Notes: a model not told the origin generated them from the letters alone. 64,000 nucleotides of DNA from Sphingosinicella xenopeptidilytica (GCF_042676985.1 NZ_JBHTIK010000012.1:124001-188000); one strand, 5' to 3'; positions 53,839 to 62,827 are shown, counted from the first letter of the stretch. Numbers and translations: made by a program.

Positions 53839-54987
53839 ATGGCTACATTGCCCGGGGTTTCGCGGCGTCAGCTGATCGGCGGCGCGGTTGCAGCAGCCAC
53901 TGTGACCGGGTTTCCCATGATCAACTCGGGCATGTTCCGCGCCCACGCCGCGGCGACGAAGGCCTATTCGAAGCGCGCTGTGGACCTCGTCAAGCAATCG
54001 CTCGTCATCGATATGCTTGCGCCGCTCAAGATCGATTTCCGCTCCGAATATTATGCCAACCCGCTCAGCGAGAAGGATGCCGCCGATTTCCGCGCGAGCG
54101 GGATCACCGGCTTCCACAATGCCGTCGGCACGGGCGGTCCGGATGCCTATGCCGAAACGCTGGGCTGGATCGCTGCGTGGCAGGGTTTCGCGGGCCGCAA
54201 TGCGCACGTGTTCTCGCTCGTCGGCAAGGCCGAGGATCTTGATCGCGCCAAGCGTGAAGGCAAGTGCGCCGTCATCATGGGCGTCCAGAATTCCGAGCAC
54301 TTCCGCAAGGTGGAAGATGTGAAGGCTTTCTACGAGATCGGCCAGCGCTGCTCGCAGCTCACGTACAACAGCCAGAACCTGCTCGGCTCGGGCAGCACGG
54401 AGCGCGTCGACGGCGGCGTCACCGATTTCGGCGCCGCGATCATCGAGGCGATGAACAAGGTTGGAATGCTTGTTGATGTGTCGCATTGCGGCGACCGCAC
54501 GACGCTCGACGCCATCGCCATTTCACCCAAGCCGATCGCGATCACGCACAGCAATTGCCGTGCGCTTGTCAATCACCCGCGCGTCAAGACCGACGAGGCG
54601 ATCAAGGCGCTCGGCGCGAAGGGTGGCGTGATGGGCATCACCGGTGTGCGCATGTTCGTGAGCGAAAAGGAACCGACGACGATCGCGAACATGGTCGATC
54701 ACATCGATCACGTCGTGAAGCTGATCGGCGTCGATCACGTCGGCGTCGGTTCGGATGCGGATCTCAACGGCTACGACGACATGCCCGCCGATCAGTATGC
54801 GATGCTGAAGGCCGGCTACAAATCGAGCTACGCGTTCCGCGACAAGATCGACACGGACGGTTTCGATCATCCGATGAAGACCTACGATCTCGCCGAGGAA
54901 CTCATCCGCCGCAAATATTCGAACGAGAACATCACCGCCATCCTGGGGGGGAACTTCCGGCGGTTGTTGGGAGCGACCTGGGCATAA
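53839..54987 (+). CDS. M19 dipeptidase family protein with altered metal site
   Basis: 382 residues with a Tat-like signal (VSRRQLIGGAVAAA). M19 features present: VDVSHCGDRTT (His216), IAITHSNCRAL (His237) and VGVGSDADL (Asp306). As in the 20049 protein, the His-x-Asp motif is replaced (DMLAPL, 58-63) and the bridging Glu is Gln150 (GVQNSEH). It follows the palindromic promoter and precedes a TonB receptor by 36 bp. The substrate may be an atypical dipeptide. Confidence 0.85.
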   Translation: MATLPGVSRRQLIGGAVAAATVTGFPMINSGMFRAHAAATKAYSKRAVDLVKQSLVIDMLAPLKIDFRSEYYANPLSEKDAADFRASGITGFHNAVGTGGPDAYAETLGWIAAWQGFAGRNAHVFSLVGKAEDLDRAKREGKCAVIMGVQNSEHFRKVEDVKAFYEIGQRCSQLTYNSQNLLGSGSTERVDGGVTDFGAAIIEAMNKVGMLVDVSHCGDRTTLDAIAISPKPIAITHSNCRALVNHPRVKTDEAIKALGAKGGVMGITGVRMFVSEKEPTTIANMVDHIDHVVKLIGVDHVGVGSDADLNGYDDMPADQYAMLKAGYKSSYAFRDKIDTDGFDHPMKTYDLAEELIRRKYSNENITAILGGNFRRLLGATWA

Positions 54988-55023
54988 AGCTCAGGCGATA
55001 AATCAGGGAAAGGGACTGGGACA

Positions 55024-57213
55024 ATGACAACACATATGCGCGGCATACTTACCGCCACGACAGCCATGGGGCTTGTCTTTTCGGCATCATTCGCGTCGGC
55101 TCAGGAGGCCGATGCCGAAGCCGGTGAAATCATTGTGACCGCGCAGAAGCGCACCGAGAATCTGCAGGATGTGCCGATCTCGATCAGCGTTGTTTCGGGC
55201 GAAAAACTGCAACAATCGGGCGCTGTGCAACTCGTTGATTTTGGCGCGTACACACCCGGTCTGCAAGTCGATAGCTCCGGCACTCCCGGCCAGTCGACGA
55301 TCTCGCTGCGCGGTGTGGCTCCGGTCGGCCCGAGCCAGACAGTTGGTACCTATCTCGACGATGCACCCGTGGGATCGAGCAGCCTCTATGCGCGAAGCGC
55401 TGTGTTCGCGCTCGACCTGCTACCCTATGATATCCAGCGCCTTGAAGTCCTGCGTGGTCCGCAGGGAACGCTTTACGGTGCAAGCTCGATCGGTGGTCTT
55501 CTGAAGTACGTGACGATCACGCCGAGCCTTGACGGTTTCTCCGGCAAAGTTGGCGGAGAGGTATTCACAATCGATCATGCGAATGATGTCGGTTACGCTG
55601 TGCAGGGTATGGTCAATGCTGCAATCGTTCCCGGTAAGCTCGGCATCAGCGCCAGCTACGCCTATCGCGATACGCCGGGTTACGTGGATAACATCCAGAC
55701 CGGCAAGAAAGACCAGAACAGCTATTGGCAGGAAGGCGCGCGTGTCAGCCTGTTGTGGCAGCCGGACGAAGCGCTTTCCGTCCGCCTTTCAGGCATGTGG
55801 CAGACGATCGACGCGGACGGCAATGCGAACGTTCGCGAGGATCTCGTAACCGGCGAGCGTCTCGGTGACGGCATGTCGAACTGGAACTATCTTGATGAAA
55901 AGTTCCGCAAGAAGGTCCAGTATTACGCCTCGACAATCGACTATGATTTCGATTTTGCAACGTTGACATCGGCAACAACATACAGCCGCATGAAGACCCT
56001 GCAGATTCAGGATGCGAGCCGCCTCTACGGCACGTTGTTCCCGCTTTTCGGTCTCCCTGAGCCTGGGCTTGCGCCTTTTACGCTGCGCCTGAATCTCAAG
56101 AAATGGACGCAGGAAGTTCGTCTGACCTCGCCGAGCAGCGGCAATTTCGAATGGATGGTTGGTGGCTTCTACACATACGAGAACAGCGACAACAAGCAGC
56201 TCGTCAATTCCTATTTCATGGATGGCACTTCGATCCCAGGCCTTGATCCGCTTGCGATCGCCGAGCTGCCGAGCAAGTACCGCGAATATGCAGTGTTCGG
56301 TAACGTCACATACCGGTTCAGCGACTCCTTCGACATTACCGGCGGTCTTCGTTGGGCGAAGAACAAACAGAAGTTCCGGCAGATCAGCGAAGGCGCAATC
56401 ATACCGACTGCCAATGATCCTGGCCGTTCCTCGGAAAGCGTGCTCACCTACAGCATCAGTCCGCAGTTCCATGTGAACGACGACACGATGATCTATGGCC
56501 GCGTGGCAAGCGGCTACCGTCCCGGCGGGCCAAACATCACATTCCCGGGTGTCGAGCCAACCGTCGGGTCGGACTCGCTCGTCAACTACGAGGTAGGGCT
56601 TAAATCGATCCTGTTCGATCGTGCGGTGACGCTGGACCTCGCAGCCTTTTACATGGACTGGAAGGATATCCAGCTCTCGGTTGACTTCGATGGTGTAAGC
56701 GGGCTCGCGAACGCAGGTAGTGCACGTAGCCAGGGTCTTGAGGCGTCGCTTCAGTGGCGTCCCGCCCCTGGTCTCACGCTCGGTGCGACCGGTGCCTATA
56801 CGGATGCGAAGCTCACGTCTGATACACCGCCGTCGGTTGGCGGCTTCGATGGCGACCGCCTTCCCCGCATCCCGAAGTGGAGCGGGTCGCTGACCGTCGA
56901 CTACAGCTTCGACATCGACGATACAGCGTCGTTGCGGATTGGTGGCGGCCTGCGCCATACTGGCAGGCGCTTGTCGGCGGTGGCGAGCGATCCCAATGCT
57001 ATCTGGGCGAAGCGCTATACGGCGATCGATCTCAACGCTGCCCTAACGCTTGATGAGAGCATCACGATCCGCGCCTATGCGCGCAACGTTACCGACAAGC
57101 AGGCTGCGATCACGCGTGACATTCTCACGGATGGTCTCGGTAGCGCCTACGTCATCGGTCTAACCCCGCTGCAGCCCCGAACCGTCGGTGTTGCACTCGA
57201 TCTTTCATTCTAG
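55024..57213 (+). CDS. TonB-dependent receptor (intact)
   Basis: 729 residues: signal peptide (TAMGLVFSASFASAQ), TonB box (EIIVTAQKRTENLQDVPIS), plug with DIQRLEVLRGPQGTLYGASS and a long barrel ending in VGVALDLSF. It lies between an M19 protein and the DgcN-like gene, so a short peptide or amino-acid derivative is a reasonable ligand (inference). It has no frameshift. Codon choice appears slightly less GC-rich than neighbours, judged by eye only. Confidence 0.9.
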   Translation: MTTHMRGILTATTAMGLVFSASFASAQEADAEAGEIIVTAQKRTENLQDVPISISVVSGEKLQQSGAVQLVDFGAYTPGLQVDSSGTPGQSTISLRGVAPVGPSQTVGTYLDDAPVGSSSLYARSAVFALDLLPYDIQRLEVLRGPQGTLYGASSIGGLLKYVTITPSLDGFSGKVGGEVFTIDHANDVGYAVQGMVNAAIVPGKLGISASYAYRDTPGYVDNIQTGKKDQNSYWQEGARVSLLWQPDEALSVRLSGMWQTIDADGNANVREDLVTGERLGDGMSNWNYLDEKFRKKVQYYASTIDYDFDFATLTSATTYSRMKTLQIQDASRLYGTLFPLFGLPEPGLAPFTLRLNLKKWTQEVRLTSPSSGNFEWMVGGFYTYENSDNKQLVNSYFMDGTSIPGLDPLAIAELPSKYREYAVFGNVTYRFSDSFDITGGLRWAKNKQKFRQISEGAIIPTANDPGRSSESVLTYSISPQFHVNDDTMIYGRVASGYRPGGPNITFPGVEPTVGSDSLVNYEVGLKSILFDRAVTLDLAAFYMDWKDIQLSVDFDGVSGLANAGSARSQGLEASLQWRPAPGLTLGATGAYTDAKLTSDTPPSVGGFDGDRLPRIPKWSGSLTVDYSFDIDDTASLRIGGGLRHTGRRLSAVASDPNAIWAKRYTAIDLNAALTLDESITIRAYARNVTDKQAAITRDILTDGLGSAYVIGLTPLQPRTVGVALDLSF

Positions 57214-57235
57214 CCAAGAGAACAGACTGGTCCCC

Positions 57236-58276
57236 ATGCACATGTCGTCTTTCCCCGGTAATGCCCAGCTTCGGCTTCCGACCCCGTATTTGCTGTTTCT
57301 CGGGGACACTGTAGAGAGTGGTTACGCGAAGACGGCGTTTGGTCTTCGCGACTGGGCGGGCGACAAGTGCGTGGGGGAGTACCGGCTTGCAGCGGGAACA
57401 GTGACGGCGGGTCTGGCTGAACTGACGCCTGCGGAAGGCTATGCGCGGGGTGCGCGGTCGATGGTGATCGGCGTTGCGCCCGGCGGCGGTGGCATTGCGC
57501 CGTCGTGGGTGCCCGCGCTCGTGGAAGCGCTCGAGGCGGGCCTTGATCTCATCAGTGGTATGCACGTCCGGCTCGGGGATGTCCCCGAGCTTGCCGAGGC
57601 GGCGGCGAAGCACGGCCGGCGCCTGATCGACGTGCGCGTTCCGCCGGCGGGTCTGCCGGTGGGCACCGGCCGCAAGCGGACGGGCAAGCGCCTGCTGACG
57701 GTGGGAACGGATTGCGCGCTCGGCAAGAAATACACGGCTCTGTCACTGGCAAACGCGTTCGCGGAACGCGGCGTGGACGCCGATTTCCGCGCCACCGGGC
57801 AAACCGGCATCATGATCGCGGGCGGCGGCATCCCGATGGACGCGGTGGTTTCGGACTTCGAGGCAGGCGCCGCTGAAGTGCTGAGCCCGGACGCAGCACC
57901 CGATCATTGGGACGTGATCGAAGGGCAGGGCTCGCTGTTCCACCCGGCCTATGCAGCGGTTTCGCTCGGCCTTCTGCACGGCAGCCAGCCCGACGTGATC
58001 GTGGTGTGCCACCAGCCGGGGCGCGCGGAGATCATCGGTGCGCCGGGCTACGCGATCCCGAGCCTTGAAGAGACGATCGAGCTCAACCTGCTGCTGGGGC
58101 GGCGTACCAATCCGGCGATCCGCTGCGCGGGCATCGCATTCAACACCAGCGGCATGGATGCCGCCGAGGCCGACGCGCTTATGGAAGCCGAAAGCAAGCG
58201 CCTCGGCCTTCCTGTCGCGGACCCAATCCGCGGCGGCGCGGCTTTTCAGAAACTCGTCGATAACTGCATAGGATAG
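57236..58276 (+). CDS. dgcN: DUF1611 family protein, DgcN-like
   Basis: 346 residues. A P-loop-like GTDCALGKK lies at 157-165, and the ATGQTGIMIAGGGIPMDAVV and HQPGRAEIIGAPGY regions are typical of DUF1611. Members named DgcN act as D-glutamate N-acetyltransferases, followed by DgcA racemising the acetyl product. Here both genes are in the same locus. ATG 57236 begins the conserved part; no strong Shine-Dalgarno is seen. The neighbouring transporter starts 5 bp downstream. Confidence 0.78.
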   Translation: MHMSSFPGNAQLRLPTPYLLFLGDTVESGYAKTAFGLRDWAGDKCVGEYRLAAGTVTAGLAELTPAEGYARGARSMVIGVAPGGGGIAPSWVPALVEALEAGLDLISGMHVRLGDVPELAEAAAKHGRRLIDVRVPPAGLPVGTGRKRTGKRLLTVGTDCALGKKYTALSLANAFAERGVDADFRATGQTGIMIAGGGIPMDAVVSDFEAGAAEVLSPDAAPDHWDVIEGQGSLFHPAYAAVSLGLLHGSQPDVIVVCHQPGRAEIIGAPGYAIPSLEETIELNLLLGRRTNPAIRCAGIAFNTSGMDAAEADALMEAESKRLGLPVADPIRGGAAFQKLVDNCIG

Positions 58277-58281
58277 ACTGC

Positions 58282-59403
58282 GTGGGGGAGGGGACAACGT
58301 CGAGCTGGTTCCAGAGATTTCTGTTGCCGGGTTTCGCATTCAAGGCCGTGGTGATCGGGGGCGGTTACGCCACCGGGCGTGAACTCGCCGAATTCTTCAT
58401 GCCGAGCGGGCCGTGGGGCGGGCTTGCCGCAATGCTGCTCGCGACGGTGCTCTGGAGCATTATCGCCGCCACCACCTTTGCCTTCGCGCGGAAGGTCGGG
58501 GCGCTCGACTATCGCACTTTCTTCGCGCGCCTTCTCGGGCCGGGCTGGATCGTGTTCGAGATCGCCTACGTGCTGTTCGTGATCCTGATCCTGTCGGTGT
58601 TCGGCGCGGCTGCGGGCGCGATCGGCGCGGCGATGTTCGGCCTGCCGCCGATCGTCGGCACGCTGATCCTCGCCGGGTCGATCGCGGGCTTCGCGGCGTT
58701 CGGCAACAGCTCGGTCGAAGAGCTGTTCAAGTATGTCTCGTTTCTTCTCTACGGCGTCTACGCGCTGTTCCTCGTCCTCGCGCTCGGCACCTTCGGCGAC
58801 AAGATCGCGGCCAATTTCGCGATCCCCGCGTCCAGCGACGGGTGGATGCTCGGCGGCATTACTTATGCCTCCTACAACATCGTCGGCGCGGTGGTGATCC
58901 TGCCGGTGCTGCGCCATCTTCACAGCCAGCGCGATGCCGTCGTCTCGGGGTTGATCGCCGGGCCGCTCGCGATGGCGCCCGCGATCCTGTTCTTCGTGTG
59001 CATGATCGCCTTCTATCCCGGCATCCAGCACGAAGAGCTGCCGTCCGATTTCATGCTTCGGCACCTCGAAATGCCGCTCTTCCACCTGCTGTTCCAGTTC
59101 ATGATCTTCACTGCGCTTCTCGAAAGCGGCACGGGTTCGGTTCATGCGATCAACGAACGGATTGCGGGTGTGTGGCGCGCGCGGCGGGGAACGGATCTCG
59201 GCACGCGCCCTCGCGCGCTCATCGCCACGGTGCTGCTGATCGGCTGCATCTTCGTTGCCGATCACTTCGGTCTCGTTGCGCTCATTGCGAACGGCTACCG
59301 CATCCTTGCCTTCGTCTTTCTCGCCCTGTTCGTGGTCCCGCTCATGACGATCGGCCTCTACCGGGTCGTCAAGGGCGGATCGCCGGCCGATGTGAGCGCG
59401 TGA
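58282..59403 (+). CDS. YkvI-like membrane protein, probable amino-acid carrier
   Basis: 373 residues, about ten membrane helices, starting with GTG. Segments such as GFAFKAVVIGGGYATGRELAEFF and ILPVLRHLHSQRDAVVSG resemble the YkvI family of uncharacterised LeuT-fold-like membrane proteins. Its position right after the DgcN-like gene suggests uptake of the same substrate. Function inferred from context. Confidence 0.72.
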   Translation: MGEGTTSSWFQRFLLPGFAFKAVVIGGGYATGRELAEFFMPSGPWGGLAAMLLATVLWSIIAATTFAFARKVGALDYRTFFARLLGPGWIVFEIAYVLFVILILSVFGAAAGAIGAAMFGLPPIVGTLILAGSIAGFAAFGNSSVEELFKYVSFLLYGVYALFLVLALGTFGDKIAANFAIPASSDGWMLGGITYASYNIVGAVVILPVLRHLHSQRDAVVSGLIAGPLAMAPAILFFVCMIAFYPGIQHEELPSDFMLRHLEMPLFHLLFQFMIFTALLESGTGSVHAINERIAGVWRARRGTDLGTRPRALIATVLLIGCIFVADHFGLVALIANGYRILAFVFLALFVVPLMTIGLYRVVKGGSPADVSA

Positions 59404-59489
59404 GACCGGGCTGAAACCCATCGCGATCGCCGAGGGCGATAACCCGTCGCTGTCCCAGGGCCTCGGGATTCGAAACTCGGCGAGCGTGT

Positions 59490-59532
59490 GCCGGTCGATC
59501 CGGGACGATGTTATCGGACCCGATCGACCGGC
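59490..59532. repeat. Hairpin in the leader of the third M19 gene
   Basis: GCCGGTCGATC at 59490-59500 and GATCGACCGGC at 59522-59532 are exact inverted repeats enclosing a 21-nt loop with a further GGG/CCC pairing. It sits in a 159-bp spacer, upstream of the AAGGAG and ATG at 59563. A smaller hairpin (ATCGCC-GAG-GGCGAT) lies at 59426-59440. Regulatory role possible. Confidence 0.5.
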
Positions 59533-59562
59533 AAGCCGTTCGCGGTGAAAAGGAGATTTGAA

Positions 59563-60726
59563 ATGAAGCGTATCCTTGCCGTCCTCCTCGCCGCCGCGGT
59601 GCCGGCGCACGCCGAAACGCTGCACCAGCGTACGCTGACGCTCGATACGCACCTCGATACGCCGATGCACTTCGCGCGCCAGGAGTGGAGCTTCGGCGAC
59701 AAGCACAGCTACGACACCGATCTCGTTCAGGTGGACATGGGCCGCATGGACGAAGGCGATCTCGATGGCGGCTTCTTCGTGATTTACACCGAACAGGGTC
59801 CGGTGACGGCGGAAGGCTTCGCGAAGGCAAAGGCGTTTGCGCTCGGCCGCGCCGATCTCATTCGCACGACGCTGGCGAAGTTCCCGGATCGCATCGCGCT
59901 CATCTCGACCGCCGCCGACGCGAAACGGATGGATGCCGCAGGCAAACGCTTCGGCTGGCTCAGCATCGAGAATTCCTACCCGCTCGGCGAAGACCTTTCG
60001 CTGCTGAAGACGTTCTACGATCTCGGCGTGCGTCTGGCAGGGCCGGTGCACGGCAAGAACAACCAGTTCGCCGATTCCGCGACCGATACGCCGCAGTGGA
60101 ACGGCCTCAGCCCGCTCGGGCGGCAGTGGGTTGCCGAGATGAACCGTCTCGGCATCGTGATCGATGGCAGCCATTCGTCGGATGCCGCGTTCGATCAGAT
60201 GCTGGCGCTGTCGAAGACACCGCTCATTCTGTCGCATTCGGGTTCGAAGACGATCTCGGACCAGCCCCGCAATCTCGATGACGCGCGCATTCGCAAGCTC
60301 GCCGAGGCGGGCGGCGTGATCTGCGTCACCACCGTATTTCTCGCCCCGATGAACTTCACGCCGGAACGCAACGCGCTCTTCGCGCAGCTCGAACACATCG
60401 GCACGATGACGCCGGAGGAACAGGCGAAGCTGACGCGTGAAACGCGCGCGCTCGATGCGGTGATGCCGCTTCAGAACACCGACTTCGAAGCTTTCATGAA
60501 AAGCCTGCTCCACATCATCAAGATGGCGGGCGTCGACCACGTCGGCATCGGCGCGGACTGGGATGGCGGCGGCGGCGTGAAAGGCCTCGAGGATATCGGC
60601 GGCCTTCCCAAGGTCACCGAGCGCCTGCGCGCCGAAGGTTTCTCGGACGCCGACATCGAGAAGATCTGGAGCGGCAACGTACTCCGCGTCCTGCGCCTCG
60701 CCGAGGAAAACGCCGCGCGGCGCTGA
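59563..60726 (+). CDS. Membrane dipeptidase family M19, canonical metal site
   Basis: 387 residues: signal peptide (RILAVLLAAAVPAHA), His30-x-Asp32 (LDTHLDTP), bridging Glu136 (SIENSYP), His204 (DGSHSSD), His225 (LSHSGSKT) and Asp332 (GIGADWDG). All binuclear zinc ligands are present, unlike the two other M19 proteins of the window. Canonical M19 enzymes cleave dipeptides with L or D C-terminal residues. ATG 59563 follows AAGGAG; upstream in-frame codons lack a signal. Confidence 0.92.
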   Translation: MKRILAVLLAAAVPAHAETLHQRTLTLDTHLDTPMHFARQEWSFGDKHSYDTDLVQVDMGRMDEGDLDGGFFVIYTEQGPVTAEGFAKAKAFALGRADLIRTTLAKFPDRIALISTAADAKRMDAAGKRFGWLSIENSYPLGEDLSLLKTFYDLGVRLAGPVHGKNNQFADSATDTPQWNGLSPLGRQWVAEMNRLGIVIDGSHSSDAAFDQMLALSKTPLILSHSGSKTISDQPRNLDDARIRKLAEAGGVICVTTVFLAPMNFTPERNALFAQLEHIGTMTPEEQAKLTRETRALDAVMPLQNTDFEAFMKSLLHIIKMAGVDHVGIGADWDGGGGVKGLEDIGGLPKVTERLRAEGFSDADIEKIWSGNVLRVLRLAEENAARR

Positions 60727-60752
60727 TCCGCTTTTTCTGTTATCAGCAGGCG

Positions 60753-61367
60753 ATGCCGAACATGTCGCCGCCTCGCCGTCGCTTCGCCCCCGCAACTGCG
60801 CGCAACCGCGATCCGATTCTGGACGTTCTGGGGCCGCTGCTGCCCGAATCGGGGCTGGTGCTCGAAGTCGCGAGCGGAACCGGCGAGCACGTCGTGCACT
60901 TCGCGCAGGCGCGGCCCGGTCTCGTCTGGCAGCCGAGCGATCCGTCGCAGGAGGCGCGCGAATCGATCGCCGCATGGGCTGAGGCCGAGGGCTTGCCGAA
61001 CGTGCGCGCGCCGCTCGCGCTCGACGCGGCGGCGGAAGACTGGCCCGTGGACAATTTCGATGCCGCGGTCTGCATCAACATGCTGCACATCAGCCCGTGG
61101 GCGGCCACGCAGGGGCTGATGAAGGGTGCAGGCAAGCGCCTCACCCCCGGCGGGCTCCTCTACATCTACGGGCCGTTCCGCCGCGCTGATACGCCGACCG
61201 CGCTCAGCAACGAAGCCTTCGATGCCGATCTGAAAGGCCGCGACGCACGCTGGGGCCTCAGAATGCTGGAGGATGTACGGGCCGAGGCCGAAGCAAACGG
61301 CCTCGGCTTTGAAGGGTTTGTAGAGATGCCCGCGAACAACCTGTCGCTCATCTTCCGCAGGCGCTGA
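60753..61367 (+). CDS. DUF938 family SAM-dependent methyltransferase-like protein
   Basis: 204 residues. The segment VLEVASGTGEHVVHFAQA is a motif I SAM-binding loop, with INMLHISPWAATQGLM and YGPFRR typical of DUF938. Substrate unknown. It is read in the same direction as the dipeptidase 26 bp upstream and is followed by a bidirectional terminator. Confidence 0.85.
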   Translation: MPNMSPPRRRFAPATARNRDPILDVLGPLLPESGLVLEVASGTGEHVVHFAQARPGLVWQPSDPSQEARESIAAWAEAEGLPNVRAPLALDAAAEDWPVDNFDAAVCINMLHISPWAATQGLMKGAGKRLTPGGLLYIYGPFRRADTPTALSNEAFDADLKGRDARWGLRMLEDVRAEAEANGLGFEGFVEMPANNLSLIFRRR

Positions 61368-61377
61368 CCACAAAAAA

Positions 61378-61405
61378 GAGCGGCGCAGGTTGCCCCGCGC
61401 CGCTC
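61378..61405. terminator. Bidirectional terminator between DUF938 gene and rplI
   Basis: GAGCGGCGC and GCGCCGCTC (9-bp stem) flanked by A6 on the left and T5 on the right, so it should work on both strands for the convergent genes. Confidence 0.92.
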
Positions 61406-61428
61406 CTTTTTCGTCACGAAGCCTGATG

Positions 61429-62037
61429 TCAGGCGTTCGCTTCGCCTTCGGCCTCAACCTCGGCCTCGGCGGCGAACTCGCCCGGCTCGAGGTTCGGGTC
61501 GCGCTCTTCGGTGAAGCCGCTCACGTCCTTTTCGAACATGTCGGCCAGCACGTCGACGCCCTGCGCCTGCAGATCGGCCTCGTCGTTCGAGCGGGCGACG
61601 TTCGCCTCGATCTCGATGCTGACTTCCGGGTGCAGCGCCACGCGGACCTTGTGAATGCCGAGCGCCTTGATCGGCGTATTCAGCACCACCTGGTTCTTGT
61701 GGACGGCGATGCCGTTTGCTTCGGTCAGCGCCTCGGCGATGTCGCGCGCGGCGACGGAGCCGTAGAGGTGACCGGCGTCCGAAGCGGCGCGAATCAGCAC
61801 GATCTTCGCGCCATTCAGCTTCTTCGAGTCCGTCTCGGCGCCCGAGCGCTTCTCGGCGTTTTCCTTCTCGATGCGCTCGCGGTTCGCTTCGAACTTCGCC
61901 TTGTTGGCGTCGTTGGCGCGAAGCGCCTTGCCGCGCGGCAGCAGGAAGTTGCGGGCGTAGCCGGGCTTAACCGAAACCACGTCGCCGATGCTGCCGAGGT
62001 TCTCGACGCGCTCAAGCAGGATGATGTCCATAGCCAT
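61429..62037 (-). CDS. rplI: 50S ribosomal protein L9
   Basis: 202 residues. N-terminal L9 core MDIILLERVENLGSIGDVVSVKPGYARNFLLPRG (abbreviated here from 3 to about 36) and the C-terminal KNQVVLNTPIKALGIHKV domain. The long acidic C-terminal tail is usual in alphaproteobacteria. Last gene of rpsF-rpsR-rplI. AAGGA precedes the ATG at 62037. Confidence 0.98.
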   Translation of the reverse strand: MAMDIILLERVENLGSIGDVVSVKPGYARNFLLPRGKALRANDANKAKFEANRERIEKENAEKRSGAETDSKKLNGAKIVLIRAASDAGHLYGSVAARDIAEALTEANGIAVHKNQVVLNTPIKALGIHKVRVALHPEVSIEIEANVARSNDEADLQAQGVDVLADMFEKDVSGFTEERDPNLEPGEFAAEAEVEAEGEANA

Positions 62038-62052
62038 GGGTCTTATCCTTCC

Positions 62053-62277
62053 TTAGCGAACGAGGAACGGCAGCAGGCCGAGGTGGCGGGCGCGCTTGAT
62101 CGCCTTGGCCAGCTCACGCTGCTTCTTGGCCGAAACCGCGGTGATGCGGCTCGGCACGATCTTGCCGCGTTCGGAGACGAAGCCCTGCAGCAGGCGCACG
62201 TCCTTGTAATCGATCTTCGGCGCATCGGCCCGGCTGAACGGGCAGGTCTTGCGACGACGGAAAAACGGGCGTGCCAT
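62053..62277 (-). CDS. rpsR: 30S ribosomal protein S18
   Basis: 74 residues, MARPFFRRRKTCPFS with the S18 core DYKDVRLLQGFVSERGKIVP and RLRHLGLLPF-type end. Sits 15 bp before rplI. Confidence 0.98.
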   Translation of the reverse strand: MARPFFRRRKTCPFSRADAPKIDYKDVRLLQGFVSERGKIVPSRITAVSAKKQRELAKAIKRARHLGLLPFLVR

Positions 62278-62279
62278 CG

Positions 62280-62717
62280 TTATTCTCCTTCACGCTCGCG
62301 GCGCGGGCCGCGGTCACGATCGCCACCGCGATCTCCACGGTCGCCGCGATCCCCACGATCACCGCGCGGTCCACGCGAGTCGCGGTCGCCGCGATCGCTC
62401 TTGCGCATCATCGCCGAAGGCTCTTTTTCAAGCTCGTCGACGCGGATCGTCTGGTAGCGGATCACATCTTCGTTGATCGCGATGTTGCGCTCCAGCTCGT
62501 GCACCGCCGGGGCCGGGGCCTCGATGTTGAGCAGCACGTAGTGCGCCTTGCGATTCTTCTTGATGCGGTAGGCGAGGCTCTTCAGGCCCCAATATTCGGT
62601 CTTTGCAACCTTGCCTGCACCGTCCTCGATGATCTTCGTGAACGTTTCGGCAAGGCTATCCACCTGCGCGGTGGACAGGTCCTGGCGCGCCAGGAAAACA
62701 TGCTCGTAAGAGGGCAT
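62280..62717 (-). CDS. rpsF: 30S ribosomal protein S6 with Arg/Gly/Asp-rich tail
   Basis: 145 residues: the S6 fold YEHVFLARQDLS to INEDVIRYQTIR ends near residue 100; the tail consists of repeated RGDRGDRGD units and ends REREGE. Extended, charged S6 tails are common. First gene of the block. Confidence 0.97.
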   Translation of the reverse strand: MPSYEHVFLARQDLSTAQVDSLAETFTKIIEDGAGKVAKTEYWGLKSLAYRIKKNRKAHYVLLNIEAPAPAVHELERNIAINEDVIRYQTIRVDELEKEPSAMMRKSDRGDRDSRGPRGDRGDRGDRGDRGGDRDRGPRREREGE

Positions 62718-62789
62718 GGTCCTATCTTCTCCTCAAATACCGATCGCTGACGACGGGCAATCCGCCGCCCCTCCGGCTGGCTACGGGAT

Positions 62790-62827
62790 ACAAAAACAAG
62801 CGGCGGGAAGCTTGGCTCCCCGCCGCT
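62790..62827 (-). terminator. Rho-independent terminator of the TPR gene
   Basis: On the minus strand, AGCGGCGGG and CCCGCCGCT (9-bp stem, 11-nt loop) are followed by TTGTTTTTG, placed about 46 nt after the TPR stop codon. Confidence 0.85.

Noticed and set aside
59461..59490. tRNA T-arm-like sequence (GGATTCGAAACTC)
   Set aside because: No D-arm, anticodon arm or acceptor stem can be folded around it.
58246..60975. 909-codon reading frame on the minus strand across the YkvI-like and M19 genes
   Set aside because: It covers two well-supported plus-strand genes and encodes a low-complexity, charged product.
62300..62410. Repeats resembling a CRISPR or satellite array
   Set aside because: They encode the RGD tail of S6 and lie inside its reading frame; no spacers.
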